Assembly (NCBI GenBank): GCA_031216445.1
Contig: CM062219.1
Coordinates: 15,661,001-15,725,000 of the forward strand
DNA: 64,000 nucleotides
Origin: Lateolabrax maculatus
Taxonomy: Eukaryota; Chordata; Actinopteri; Acropomatiformes; Lateolabracidae
Direction: 5' to 3'
This document shows positions 1 to 10,491 of the stretch, piece after piece. Position numbers and translations under genes: made by a program. Within the stretch, counting starts at the first letter, position 1. Each line of letters begins with the position of its first letter. The notes below the pieces were generated by a model, which was not told the DNA's origin, made no database searches, and saw only the letters and a list, made by a program, of their open reading frames with translations.

Positions 1-792
1 CGTGTACGACTGATTCGTACCCATTTCGGAGAATTCGCAAGTCCACTTTTGTTAAGATGAACTGCTAAAGCTGAATAGAAATGAAAATAAAAAAGGAATA
101 AATGAAATTAAAAGTAAAAAGAATCGTGACTTTCTGTCCTGTGTTGTTGATCAGTCTTACTTCTTTGCTGCACATGTTTGCAATGAGTAGAGAGACGGTC
201 AGTGTTTGCCCTTTAACAGAATATCGTAGGTGTTTGCTTAGTGATGTGTTTGTCTGGCGCCAACCATCCTTCCTCGCAGAAATGTTGATTGTTTCTGAGA
301 CGATTTAGCACAGATACTGAACACTGAACATGCGTCATCCTTGAAGCACATCAGGTCCCTTGTGTGGCTTTGCTAAAGATATCATTTCTACTAAAAGCAG
401 CTTCCCAGGAATAAGATAACAATGTCAGACAGAGTGTTAATGAACTGTAAATCAAACATCCAGTACCCCCCCCCCCCCCCCAAACTTGGCACAAAACGTT
501 GATGTACGAGTACTTGTATTTATTTCCCCATGAAGGGGAACACTTTGATGATATGCAGTACAGCGTAAACTGATAAACTGCGAAATAGTTGTTTGTCTGG
601 CGAGCAGTGCCTTTAAGAATCTGGCAGAAATCAAGCAAATTGCTTATCGGTAGTGAGAGGTGACAGATGATTCTGCAGAACTCCTGCAGCAAAGGTCTTG
701 CAGTAATAATATTTGTAGATTGTGGACTGATTTTATTCCGCTGAAGAACGTCTTGCAAAATACTCTAATTCCCTCTCCCGCTCTCCCCCCAG
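1..792 (+). other. tmem267: Intron of tmem267 (3' part)
   Basis: Sequence upstream of the tmem267 terminal exon. It ends in a pyrimidine-rich tract followed by the AG acceptor at 791-792. Its only distinct element is a run of 16 C at 466-481. I see no second tmem267 coding exon here, so the N-terminal half of the protein is encoded to the left of the window. Confidence 0.75.
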
Positions 793-1128
793 GCTGCCGT
801 ATCGCTCCCTCAGCGTCCTCCTCTACACTGTTCCTCCCTCATCCCCGTCCTCTGTCTCTCCCTCCGCTTCCTCATGTGGATCGGACGCCTCAAGGATGCC
901 TGGTGCTCCTTGCCGTGGATGCTTTTCATTTCCATGGCGACGCACCACGTCCGGGACGCCGTGCGCCACGGCCTGTGGGTGTGCCCGTTCGGAAACACGG
1001 CGCCGCTCCCGTACTGGCTGTACGTCAGCACCACGGCGACCCTTCCTCACCTGTGTTCGGTGCTCATGTATCTGACGGGAACCAGGGACGTGATCTCCAC
1101 CAAACACGGGGTGGCCATCGATGTGTAG
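793..1128 (+). CDS. tmem267: tmem267, last coding exon (transmembrane protein 267)
   Basis: Last coding exon of transmembrane protein 267 (human C5orf28/TMEM267), a small multi-pass membrane protein of unknown biochemical role. The acceptor AG is at 791-792, the exon starts in phase 0 and encodes 111 residues to the TAG at 1126-1128. The human protein is about 215 residues, so roughly half is outside the window. Blocks I recognise from the human protein are an AAVSLPQRP segment (human AALTLPRRP), RLKDAWC (human KLKDSWC), PWMLFIS, RHGLWVCPFG, a P-L-P-Y-W-L-Y membrane segment, MYLTGTR and the C-terminus KHGVAIDV (human KHGVRIDV). The exon is clearly more GC-rich than its surroundings. No stop or frameshift is seen. 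The identification is strong, the function is not known. Confidence 0.93.
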   Translation, partial: AAVSLPQRPPLHCSSLIPVLCLSLRFLMWIGRLKDAWCSLPWMLFISMATHHVRDAVRHGLWVCPFGNTAPLPYWLYVSTTATLPHLCSVLMYLTGTRDVISTKHGVAIDV

Positions 1129-3712
1129 ACGTCACTGACTTACCAACCACTTCTAATGCTGATCTGGTATGGATGGGCTACAATGTTTTACCGGTTTGAA
1201 GCAAGTTTTAGATTCTTGAAAATACTGGAGAAAACATTTGTGACTTGAAAGATATTGCCGAAAGAGGAACATAGCACTTTTTTTCAGCTTATGTGAAAAG
1301 AAATATTGGCCAAGAACGATGAGAGTAACTGTCACTACATGATAATGGGGGAAAATGGTACAGTTTTAAATTTGGGTTTTTGTGGATGGAGACATCGGTA
1401 AAATAACAAATTAAGCTTTTTTCGAAAAAGGAACGTTCCAGTATGAGTGCTAATCATGGATTTCTTTTCTGGTTTCATGGAAGTGTGTCCTCCTCCTCCT
1501 GGAGAGTGACGCTTATCTCTAAAAAACTGTCTTAAATGTTTAGGGAGTGACCCTTTAAGGCTTTGATATATCGTCTTGCAGAGGCTTGCCTGCAGTCCGT
1601 TCATCCACCCAAACCCCTTACAGCGGACCCGAGACTCCACCTCCACCAATCACGGAAGTGTTCGCATCACTTCCTGGCCCCTGAACTGTCACTATCTGTC
1701 CTCATCTAAGAACACTCAAGGAAAAGTCAACCAAAGGTCAACCACAGGCTGTATGACGCTGGCATATTGTTATCGGTGTCACTTTCACCCTCAGCGCGTC
1801 CAGCAGTATGCCACCACTGTGCATTTAAAATTGCTCATCTGCCGTAGTAGTGAAATTTAATGTATTGTACATTCATTGTAGAGCTAGTCTTAAATCATTA
1901 CCACATTCCAATGACAGCTCCACTCTTAATCGCCACAAAACATCATTTTTGCTGCTTGGATGAGCCTTATTGTCACGTCAAAAACAACTCCTCCCAGAGA
2001 AGCCAGTGTTTTTGCGTGCCAACCACGTCAGCTGTGGTTATGGATCAGGATTTTGTGGCTGTGGGACCTGTTGGTGTTTCTTCTTTGTTTCTAAAATGTG
2101 CATCCTGACATGGCTTTGTTGGATTTAGCTGGGAAAAAAACAAATACATCCTTATTCCAAAAACTGTGGCAACATTGTGCCTACAGTAAAACCTGTAAAG
2201 GTTTGGATTAGCCACTTAAACAGAGATGTTTAATCCGCAGCACCAGTTCTGTTGGTTTTACTGGGGAAAAGGCTCTTCTACTGTGTGCATGAGTCAACCT
2301 GGGAAGTGAGAAGTATTCCACTTCTAAGAGACTCTGTGTTGTTGATGCTGTGCAGATTATTGGCTGGTTTTCTAGCTCCCTACTGTTATACCAATGACAG
2401 AAAACTACTTTTATTTTTAAAGATTCAAACAGGAAAGTCCACTCAGAGTGTTATTTACATTTACTGATTTGGCTCAGTTGTGGTAGCAAAAGCAAAAGGA
2501 TGAAATGATGGATGTTTTTTTTTTTATTTTAAAGTCAGTGTGAATTGGTATGGTGTCCCAAGTGACCTCTCTGAATGATTTGTTCAATAGTCTGTCCATT
2601 GCCAGTAATATCTTTAAATTACTTGATATTTACAGAAATATAAAACTGAAAAAAAAAAAAAAAAATGAATTGCTGGATTAACTTGCTGTATGTGGTTCCA
2701 ATGCAGTTTTCTGATGCTACTGTAATAATAATTTATACAGTACAGTCTACATGCTGAAAGCTTTTCAGTGGTAAAACCATGACTTGCAGAAGGACATGGA
2801 CTGTTTATTTTATCTACTTATCATACATGAATATTATCATCCACTAGTACACACACACACACATTTAGAGGTAGGAAGGAGGAAGTCATTAAACTGTTTT
2901 AGATGTAGACGGATCACACACATTCATCCCTTCACAGTATTGTTTACTATATTTTAAGTGATACATAATATGCTGTAATAGAGTGGAAAGTGGATTTAAT
3001 AGGTTTTAGGAACTTATTAGTTATTTCAATGTAGTTGACATGCGTTGAGTATAAAAGGGATGGTAGACTCCTCAAGTTTAATCACAACATTCTCATATAT
3101 CAGCCACAACAAATATTTTAAATTCCATCAGTTCTTTTTTTTTTTTTCCTTGTGACTTTGCTGGTGCTTAAGGTTGTAGTGATAAGTGTTGTCCACTAGG
3201 TGGCTGCAGTGAGCTATAGGGTATTCACAATTTGTTAATTTGGTACTAATCAGGTCCTTAAGTTTGAGTGTGTGTGTGTGTTACAGTCTGTTTTTTTGCT
3301 ATTGCACTATCATCTATATTTTAATTATTTAGAAAATGTTATCTCTTGGAAGGTGCAAACAACAGATGGGAACTATATTTGACACACTGTACTACACCTA
3401 CTTCACTGGGAGAGGATTTCAGAAAGAAAAGGTTACACAATGGCTGCCGTCCCATTTTAGTTGTCATTTTTAGTGAAACGTTATCTCTTTTATTGCTGCT
3501 TATATTTACAATGTGACCTTCAATACTGCAATATTATGTTGAATTTTGCACATTTTAAGTTCTTTATGTTTGAATTATGTTTTGTATTATTTGTTGAATA
3601 TGTTTTTTTATGACAAAGTTTTGAATTCAATAGTAAGAAACTATAGGTAGTAAGAAGATAGTTTTAATGTAGTGTTCTTTTTATCTCAATAAAATATATC
3701 CTGTATATATAT
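1129..3712 (+). other. tmem267: tmem267 3' UTR
   Basis: AT-rich, gene-free stretch after the tmem267 stop codon, ending with a canonical poly(A) signal at 3688-3693 and a GT-rich downstream element near 3716-3724. It contains A- and T-runs, a short CA tract near 2850 and a CTCF-like word at 3193-3204. The short open frames here have ordinary AT-rich composition and no protein features. The exact cleavage site is inferred. Confidence 0.6.
3688..3693 (+). terminator. tmem267: Poly(A) signal AATAAA, probable tmem267 3' end
   Basis: A canonical AATAAA about 2.56 kb after the tmem267 stop codon, followed within 30 bases by a GT-rich tract (TGTTTGTG), the usual arrangement for cleavage. Other A-rich hexamers occur upstream, so alternative ends are possible. 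Confidence 0.55.
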
Positions 3713-5410
3713 TCCGTGTTTGTGCATCAATACGTGCTGTATATTTGCTCAGCTGCAGTACAGTACAGGATTAAAGTCTCAGATATACTGCTTTAAAATG
3801 AAGGGCAGTGAGAGATTATCTTATAATCAGAAAAAGAATGACTGGTAAATGTCGGATTTTCTTGTCAACAGTACAAAATCAGGAGCCTTTCTCAAGGCAC
3901 TGACATGGGAGAGATTGCTTAATGTCAGGACAGGAATCTAGTGTAGAGAAGGCAGAGGTGCTGATTTCTACACTAAAGCATCCTCAGCACAAACATGACA
4001 TGTTGACTTTTTTTTTTTTTCTTCTTTTCACCAACATACCTAATGGTGTATCAAACAAAAACAAAAATTCTTAACATGAAATGACAGAATTTGTTAAATG
4101 ACTGAATAAAATGTATGTTCAGTAGTAGGGAATGGGCTCATTGGCATGGTCCCTTAAAATCAGCTGTTCTTTTGAGCTACAGAAAAAAAACAATATTGTA
4201 AAATAATAGTGTATTTTTATTATTTTTGACTGTAGATTGGTTGGCGGCCATTTAGAGGTGAAAACAAGACTAACTTGAATTAAAGTTCAAAAGAACTTTA
4301 ATTCAAGCACATCGTCACATCCTCACTCAATTCAGTTCAATTACTGCGACATTACTGGACATTACTGCGTTAGTTCACTGACTTCCTCTCCTTGCACTGA
4401 TGTTATGCTTCCTTTTTTTTTTTTTATCATGTCACCGATAAACATTTAAATGGTTTTAAAGTAAAACAAGAGAGAAACATACCTCACCTGACACGTTACC
4501 TGTGTGTGGTCCTACTCCACTCGCTCTCAATCACGTCGCATAATGATGACGTCTTAAGCGCACAGAAAGTGAATGTGAATACTTACTGCTGTTATTGGGT
4601 CTCTCTCAAAGGCATTGTGCTGAGCTGTTGCCAAAAATTGGGAATATCCTGAACACAGCAGGAAGGAAGCAGTTGTCCCGAGTCAGAGTTGCTATTCCAC
4701 TGAATGAGGTTGCGTAACATTTCCACTGCCTCGGGGGCAAAGATACACCCTCCATTGTGCTTCTGTGATTCTGAACGTGTTCCGCACAGCACGGGACAAA
4801 TAACCGACCGGCTTGTTATTCAGAAAAACACAAACATTTCTCAGCAAAGGCTTCCTCATCTACAAAGACGTCAAAGCGGTTCGCCTCGCATCAAAGATGA
4901 CCAGGAGAACAATAAAGAACACCCTCCTGTAATTTTGAAAGTTGGATACTGAAGTTGCATGACCAGTTGTTTGCGGTAGGTAAGTATTGCCAGAATACCA
5001 AGGAAATTTCCTTCCAGTTGAAAATCTTAAAAGAACCTTTCACAAAGACAACAAAAGACGGCTTGAGCATTTGAGTTTCATCAGATAATGGGAACTTTCT
5101 AAAAGAGACTGCTACAGGCTTTAGGAGGAATTTGGTCAATTTTTCGAAAATTACCAGCACAAATAATACCAACGGCCTGTAAAAGAGACGACAGATCCTC
5201 TCCACTACTGGTTCATTTGTTCAGAGTAACTGCTTTTCTTCTTCATCAACAACATTGCAATCGCCAATTTTTTAACCAACCAAACCAACCAGACAGAAGA
5301 GGTAGATTTAAGCACAGAGGTCCAGTTTTAGTGGAAGAAGAATGGAAGATATGAAAGAAAAACTTGCGAACCTTGAGGTAGAAACTGCCAAAAGCTACAG
5401 GTGTGATAAA
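3713..5410. other. Intergenic, tmem267 / il11ra
   Basis: Gap between the tmem267 poly(A) site (+) and the probable il11ra poly(A) site (-), so the two genes would converge here. It holds a perfect 15-bp hairpin at 4274-4307 and several homopolymer runs. Frames open on both strands at 4592-5205 do not resemble any protein I know and are not called. Confidence 0.5.
4274..4307. repeat. Perfect hairpin, 15-bp arms, 4-nt loop
   Basis: The arm CTTGAATTAAAGTTC (4274-4288) is followed by AAAA and then by its exact reverse complement (4293-4307). No mismatch. It stands alone with no recognisable flanking duplication. Confidence 0.85.
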
Positions 5411-5416
5411 ATAGTA

Positions 5417-5422
5417 TTTATT
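5417..5422 (-). terminator. il11ra: Candidate poly(A) signal for il11ra
   Basis: Complement of TTTATT, giving AATAAA on the minus strand, the last clear signal before the gap to tmem267. A second candidate at 6396-6401 would give a shorter UTR. RNA evidence would be needed to choose. Confidence 0.35.
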
Positions 5423-7251
5423 TCACAGACACATACAAGGACAGAAAAAAAAAAAAGAAAACAGCTTATGGTGATATCTGTTGAACACTTAAAGCAAAAA
5501 AAAAAAAAAAAGACTATGTACATCTGAGAATGGATGCCTGAGTGTAATTTGAGTTAAAAGAACTAAAACCAACAGGCTCCATCTGCCATCACATACTGCA
5601 GAGGAACATAGAAAGACTGAGAATACCACAAAGTGTGTCCACAAAAAACAGAGAAAACACCACTAAAGTGAAACAGAAAGGTGGCAATAGTTACACACTG
5701 CACAGAAAGAAAACAGATCACTTTGAACCTTACAGGATGGACAGGGAGGAAAACGCTCACTGATACAGCACATGGCCCACGTAAAGTTCAATCTGATGGA
5801 TGGTTTGTAAAATGTTCATTTTCAGCTAGCAATTTTCCAATTCAGTTTAAAAGAATGATAAGCAGGTGTAATTCTGATTTTCTTTAGGTTCTGTTAGTAG
5901 AACAGAATTTAACATTTGGCTGCATGTAAATTCTTAGTTAACGTAAGCTCTAAACGTTCAGATCCTTTATCTTTTTGTAGCTCACACCCATCTGAATTGC
6001 ACATTGTTCTTCAATTTAAACAGAAAGTTAACGATCAGCTCTCTGTCAAAGATTATTTGAAAATAAAACTGATTTACTATTTTATTTTTGTTGCCACAGG
6101 ATTTCAAGAACAGCTGAAAAAAAAAACAGACAAATTTGTCATTCATCTGAAAATGAAATTCAGAAATGAGTGAAATCGAACACTTAAGTAAAGCAAGACA
6201 AATTCAGTAAACACATTGTCCATACAGTAATCGTACAGTAACACAGCTTCATATAACTGGGTAGAAAGACAAATACACAATGCTGGGAAGGTTCTCCGGA
6301 CATGGATCATCCTCAGTCTCTAATAATATCTTTCTGTGGGAATCTCCCTTCAGTCACTCTGGGGATTTTACATTACAATGTGTAGTGACAGAATATTTAT
6401 TCACATTTGCTCTGATTAGATTCATTGTAAAAATGATCTTATTATTTTTCAATTAAATCAATACATGTTTTGTCTAATGGCTTTCAGAATTGAATTATAT
6501 ATAATATTAAAAAAAAAACAGTAAAATTGCTTATTTGTCTATAACAAATGAACACAAGACTGAGTTAAACCATGTCTGTGAAACTATCCCAAAGAATGTT
6601 TTTCTCTACATATAAACATCACTTATAACATACATGAAATGTATTCTTTAAAGTGTGATATACAATAATATACAAAAAAAAAAAAGCTTCAACTGGATCC
6701 ATGCATAATATGTGGAGCTAGCTTTAGAGAACATACAGTTGTCAAACTGGAAAAAGTTTGACTTCGATGCACCTTGTGCTTCTGGTACAAACGACACAGT
6801 CAGTCAGAACAGAAAGAAAGAAAGAAAGAAATGTAGCTGTTAATGTGTGCCTCTCACTTCCGTCTGTTGCAGAAAGGTAGCCAGGTCACGCAGGTGCTGA
6901 TGGACTGTACTGGAGGTATTTGGGGCTTTTCATACAGTGAGCACTGGCCGCCCGCACGTCATCCGCGCATGCCCCGATTCGGCTACACAGGCGCTCATGA
7001 GATAACTGGAGCTAGTCTTACCACGTAAAGCAAGACTACAACAGTCACACTTCATCACAGCTGTCCACGTTTCTGTTGATCTGTGTCAATGCCCCGCTGC
7101 ACTTTACCGTTTGCCCCCGAAAAAGTAAAATATTGTCACCATACCAAAACTCCTCATCACCATTAAATCTAATTTACTGCAGGGAAAGCTCCGTGGTGCG
7201 TACTGTTTCTCTGTTATTTAATGCGGTGTACAAAAGCATATGCTACTGAAT

Positions 7252-7265
7252 GTTACCATGGTAAC
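7252..7265. promoter_or_regulatory. Perfect X-box-like palindrome (RFX-type site)
   Basis: GTTACCATGGTAAC is a 14-bp perfect palindrome that matches the RFX-family X-box consensus, two GTTNCC half sites back to back. It lies in the putative il11ra 3' UTR / downstream region, not next to a known promoter. The function is inferred from the motif alone. Confidence 0.4.
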
Positions 7266-7744
7266 TAACGAACCAAAAAAAAAAAAAACACTGTGTGAAG
7301 AGGTGACGGTAGCGGTGATTGTGAGAGCCCACTCCCCCGTGTGAAAAGAACCCCATGCCAAATGTTAGATGTGAGTTGCAGTAGCAGCACTTTCTGCATC
7401 CATTTCGTTCCCAAATGACTTTGATGGAAAACAAAGTGCTTAAAAAACGTTTAGCTTTCTATGCATTATCCCCTCATATAAATAAACATAACTAATGCAT
7501 CTCTACCTTTATATCTACAACCTCTTTTTTTTCCTTTCATCGGTAACATAACATTTTTTTGTGTAAGTGATTTCTAATCTGATACTTATAGCCTGAACAG
7601 TTTACTTATATTGGCCTAGTTAAAATACGCCTCTATTTGCCTGGTTATTCCACTAAACTGCAGGTAATATCAGTCTAACACCAAACCAACAACTTACATG
7701 TAACACTGTGACATCTCATCAAGTTAAAAAGAGGTTATAGTCAT

Positions 7745-8090
7745 TTTAATGGTGCAACTACAGCCTGAGTGCTGAAAGTGGATTCATCTATTAATCGATC
7801 GATAACAGTGTTGATTGATTGATTACTAGTTTCATCATTTATCAAGACAGTGCCAAATATTTGCCATTTTCAGCTTCTCAAATGTGAGGATTTGCTGCTT
7901 TTTTTCTCTTGAGTTTTCTATCATTGTAAAGTAAAAATCCTTGGCCCTGTCAGACAAAAAAAAGTCACCTTAACCTTTTGGAAATTATGAATGTGAATTT
8001 TTCTCCATTTTCTGACATTTAATAGAAAAAATAACCTACACATTAATTGATAATGAAAATATTTGTTTACTTCAGTCCTACAGTGGACAC
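7745..8090. repeat. Interspersed repeat of percomorph type, copy 1
   Basis: Contains words I remember from a common percomorph repeat: TTAATCGATCGATAAC, then CTTCTCAAATGTGAGGATTT, a T-run, CATTGTAAA, TTTTCTGACATTTAATAGA, and TTGATAATGAAAAT near the right end. The copy at 12838-13150 is the same family in the opposite orientation. Boundaries are approximate. Confidence 0.6.
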
Positions 8091-10411
8091 TGTCACATTA
8101 AATATGTATTTTAAATGCAAAACAAACAGCATATACTGTAAATCAGGAGAGACCCTAAAACAGTAGTATACTGATCAACTATGTTTAAGCCACAAAGATG
8201 TTGTGCCATCCTGATTTTAAAGAGTTAACACCCTTTAAAAATCTGGCTTTTGCTGACCTCCGGTGGTTTAACTTCCCACCACTCATCATGGTGTCTGTGG
8301 TTACAGGTGCAACAAAGCACACTCCTGATCACACCCAACCGCACCCATCAGTGGTGCTGGGTGTGTCCAGAGGTGAAGCAGGGTTGAAACCTTAAACCAC
8401 AGAGGGCAGCAGAGCATTGCTTTTCAGCCGGGTGCTCAGGGAATTTTAAGAAAGAATTTAATTGTCATCCACTCAGAGAACAAACAGTGCTTCATCTCAA
8501 GGAAGTGCTGACATACAAGCATTTCCAGAACTGACTTCAGGAAAAAGTTTTTAGGGGTTTTATATATCTATAGTTTAATATTCTCTAGCTAACAGAGTCT
8601 CTACATAATGTCATAATGCTGGTGGTTTGTGAAAGGCCAGTATCTCTTCTCTTATCTCTCTCTCTCTCTCTCTCTTTCTCCCCATGTGTGTCTTTCATTC
8701 ACACACATTCAGGAACAGTGGATGGATGGATCAAAAGAGGTATAACAAAAGAAACAAAAACAACACCTGTACTAAAAGACATCAGACGACAAAACAAGCA
8801 TATCATGCAACATAAAATCACCTGTCATAAAGGAAATAAAGTCGAGATAACCCACCCCGCCCGACCTGGACCTTATTCTCCATGTCCATCCCCCGGGTCA
8901 GGAGCCAGCAACAGGTCGCTTCCTGCCCCTCAGCTGAGACCATAATGCCCGTAGGTGCTGCTTTGGCATCAGACGCACACAGAGACTGGCAGAAGTTATG
9001 CTTCCTTCACAGCATTGAGTCGGTCGGTCAGTCGATGTAATAATGAACGCGCATTAATCTTTTACTTTTCACTATGAATCTCAAAAAAAAAAAATGAAAG
9101 AACGTAAGGAGTTCTGGGTGGGAGAAGAGAGGCAATTCGTCACACAAACAAAAAATCGTCCTCTTCCCGCCAAAAAAAAAAGAAAAAAAAGAAGCTGTTC
9201 TCCTGTTTGGCAGCTGCACTTCCTGTCATTATTTCTTGCTTAAAAGTTCAAAAGAAAAAAAAAAAGTCAGTCCACCTGAAGCAGCATTGGTTGTGAGTGA
9301 ATTGAAATGTACTGATGCACTGCTGCTCCGACAGTCCACTGAGGAGTGAACTGCAGTGAAGTTGCTAAAGGGAATTTAAAGAAAACTGACTAGGGTCTGT
9401 TTTCCCTGTCCCCATGGATAGTAGGTGGAGTCTGCTGATGCATTATGGGTAGTGCAGTTAGAAGTGACCACTGAATATGTCCAGGGAAATCTTGCAAAAC
9501 CTGCCCTCCAGTCAGCTTTCATGTACTGGGCAACTTTACCCTCCTCCACAAAGTTCCTTGTATAGTTCCGTCCCTGTTGTCCTGGATCCTGGATGGACTC
9601 GCTGATGCTTTCTGGTTAATGTGGTTACATATGGACGGCCAGCATGCTACAGTGGTGAAGGCAGAGGCTGACTCTTGGGAGGAGCCCTAGAACGGGCTGA
9701 TGAGGAGGAGATGCTGGAAATCAACCTGTGAGGAGAGACGAGAAGAGAAGAGTAGCAAAAATAGAATAATAAAAAGCAAGAAGAGAGGTTAGAGGAAAGA
9801 AGAGAGGACGTAAAGGAGAGTAGAGTGGAGGAAAACGAAGGGAAAGGGCAACTTTAAAAAACATGTATAAATCATAATGTAATTAAACACTGCCTTGAAA
9901 GCACAGACTTAAAAATAACAGAGCTGGATGAGAGATATGCAGGCATACTTACAGGGTTATAATCTGTGTGTGTGAGTGTGTGTTAGGCTTATAATCACAA
10001 GTTGGCTGGCTATCTGAAGGGTTTTCTCAATGTTGTTTATAGCAGCACTTTAAACCATTTCAGTTCTTACTAAGGCAGAGCTTTGCTATGTTCTTCTCAC
10101 TGGCTTAGTTCCCATTTGAGGGCATTTTGTGGTAGTCTTATAAATCTGAAAGAAGTGACACTTAATTAGGATTTTAATTAGCTTCGCCGCAAAGGCTGCT
10201 TGCCATCCAGAGGTCTGAAACTATCTGCCACACAAGCTAAACTAAGAATATAAACAACCATGTGTGGCCATCAGTGAGAACTCAAAATATTCATGTTCAG
10301 ACAGAGAAAAATGAGCCTGCTTTACACTTTTTTCCATTAAACCTAACACAAAACTCAAAACAAGACAATAAAAACCTTCAAGAGGGAACAATGACTGCAT
10401 ATGTGTCTCAC

Positions 10412-10491
10412 ATTAGATTGGCATGGACTTCATCTTGACCATAGAGGTGAGTTCCTGTTTGGTCACATGATCGCGCCGCCTCTGCCTCACC
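10412..10491 (-). CDS. il11ra: il11ra coding exon 10: cytoplasmic tail
   Basis: Encodes residues 373-397, a short basic tail beginning VRQRRRDH and ending KMKSMPI, with the stop TAA at 10413-10415. It enters in phase 2 after an acceptor at 10492-10493. One base after the stop comes GTGAGA, a usable donor, so the stop sits at the very end of this exon and a UTR exon probably follows at 9725. The tail has no Box1-like proline motif, as expected for an alpha subunit that relies on gp130 for JAK signalling. Confidence 0.85.

Larger units (their letters stand above)
5411..9725 (-). other. il11ra: Putative terminal 3' UTR exon of il11ra
   Basis: A good splice acceptor on the minus strand (long pyrimidine tract, then CACAG) opens an exon at 9725. 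Its transcript direction runs left, and the first plausible poly(A) signals are complements of TTTATT at 6396-6401 and 5417-5422. The stretch has no protein-coding look. It includes a percomorph-type repeat at 7745-8090, a perfect X-box palindrome at 7252-7265, a GAAA run near 6811 and a CT run at 8653-8676. The 3' limit is a guess; part of this may be intergenic. Confidence 0.4.

Noticed and set aside
4592..5205. Open frames on both strands between tmem267 and il11ra
   Set aside because: No start, domain or splice context; considered as an end of a neighbouring gene but not supported.
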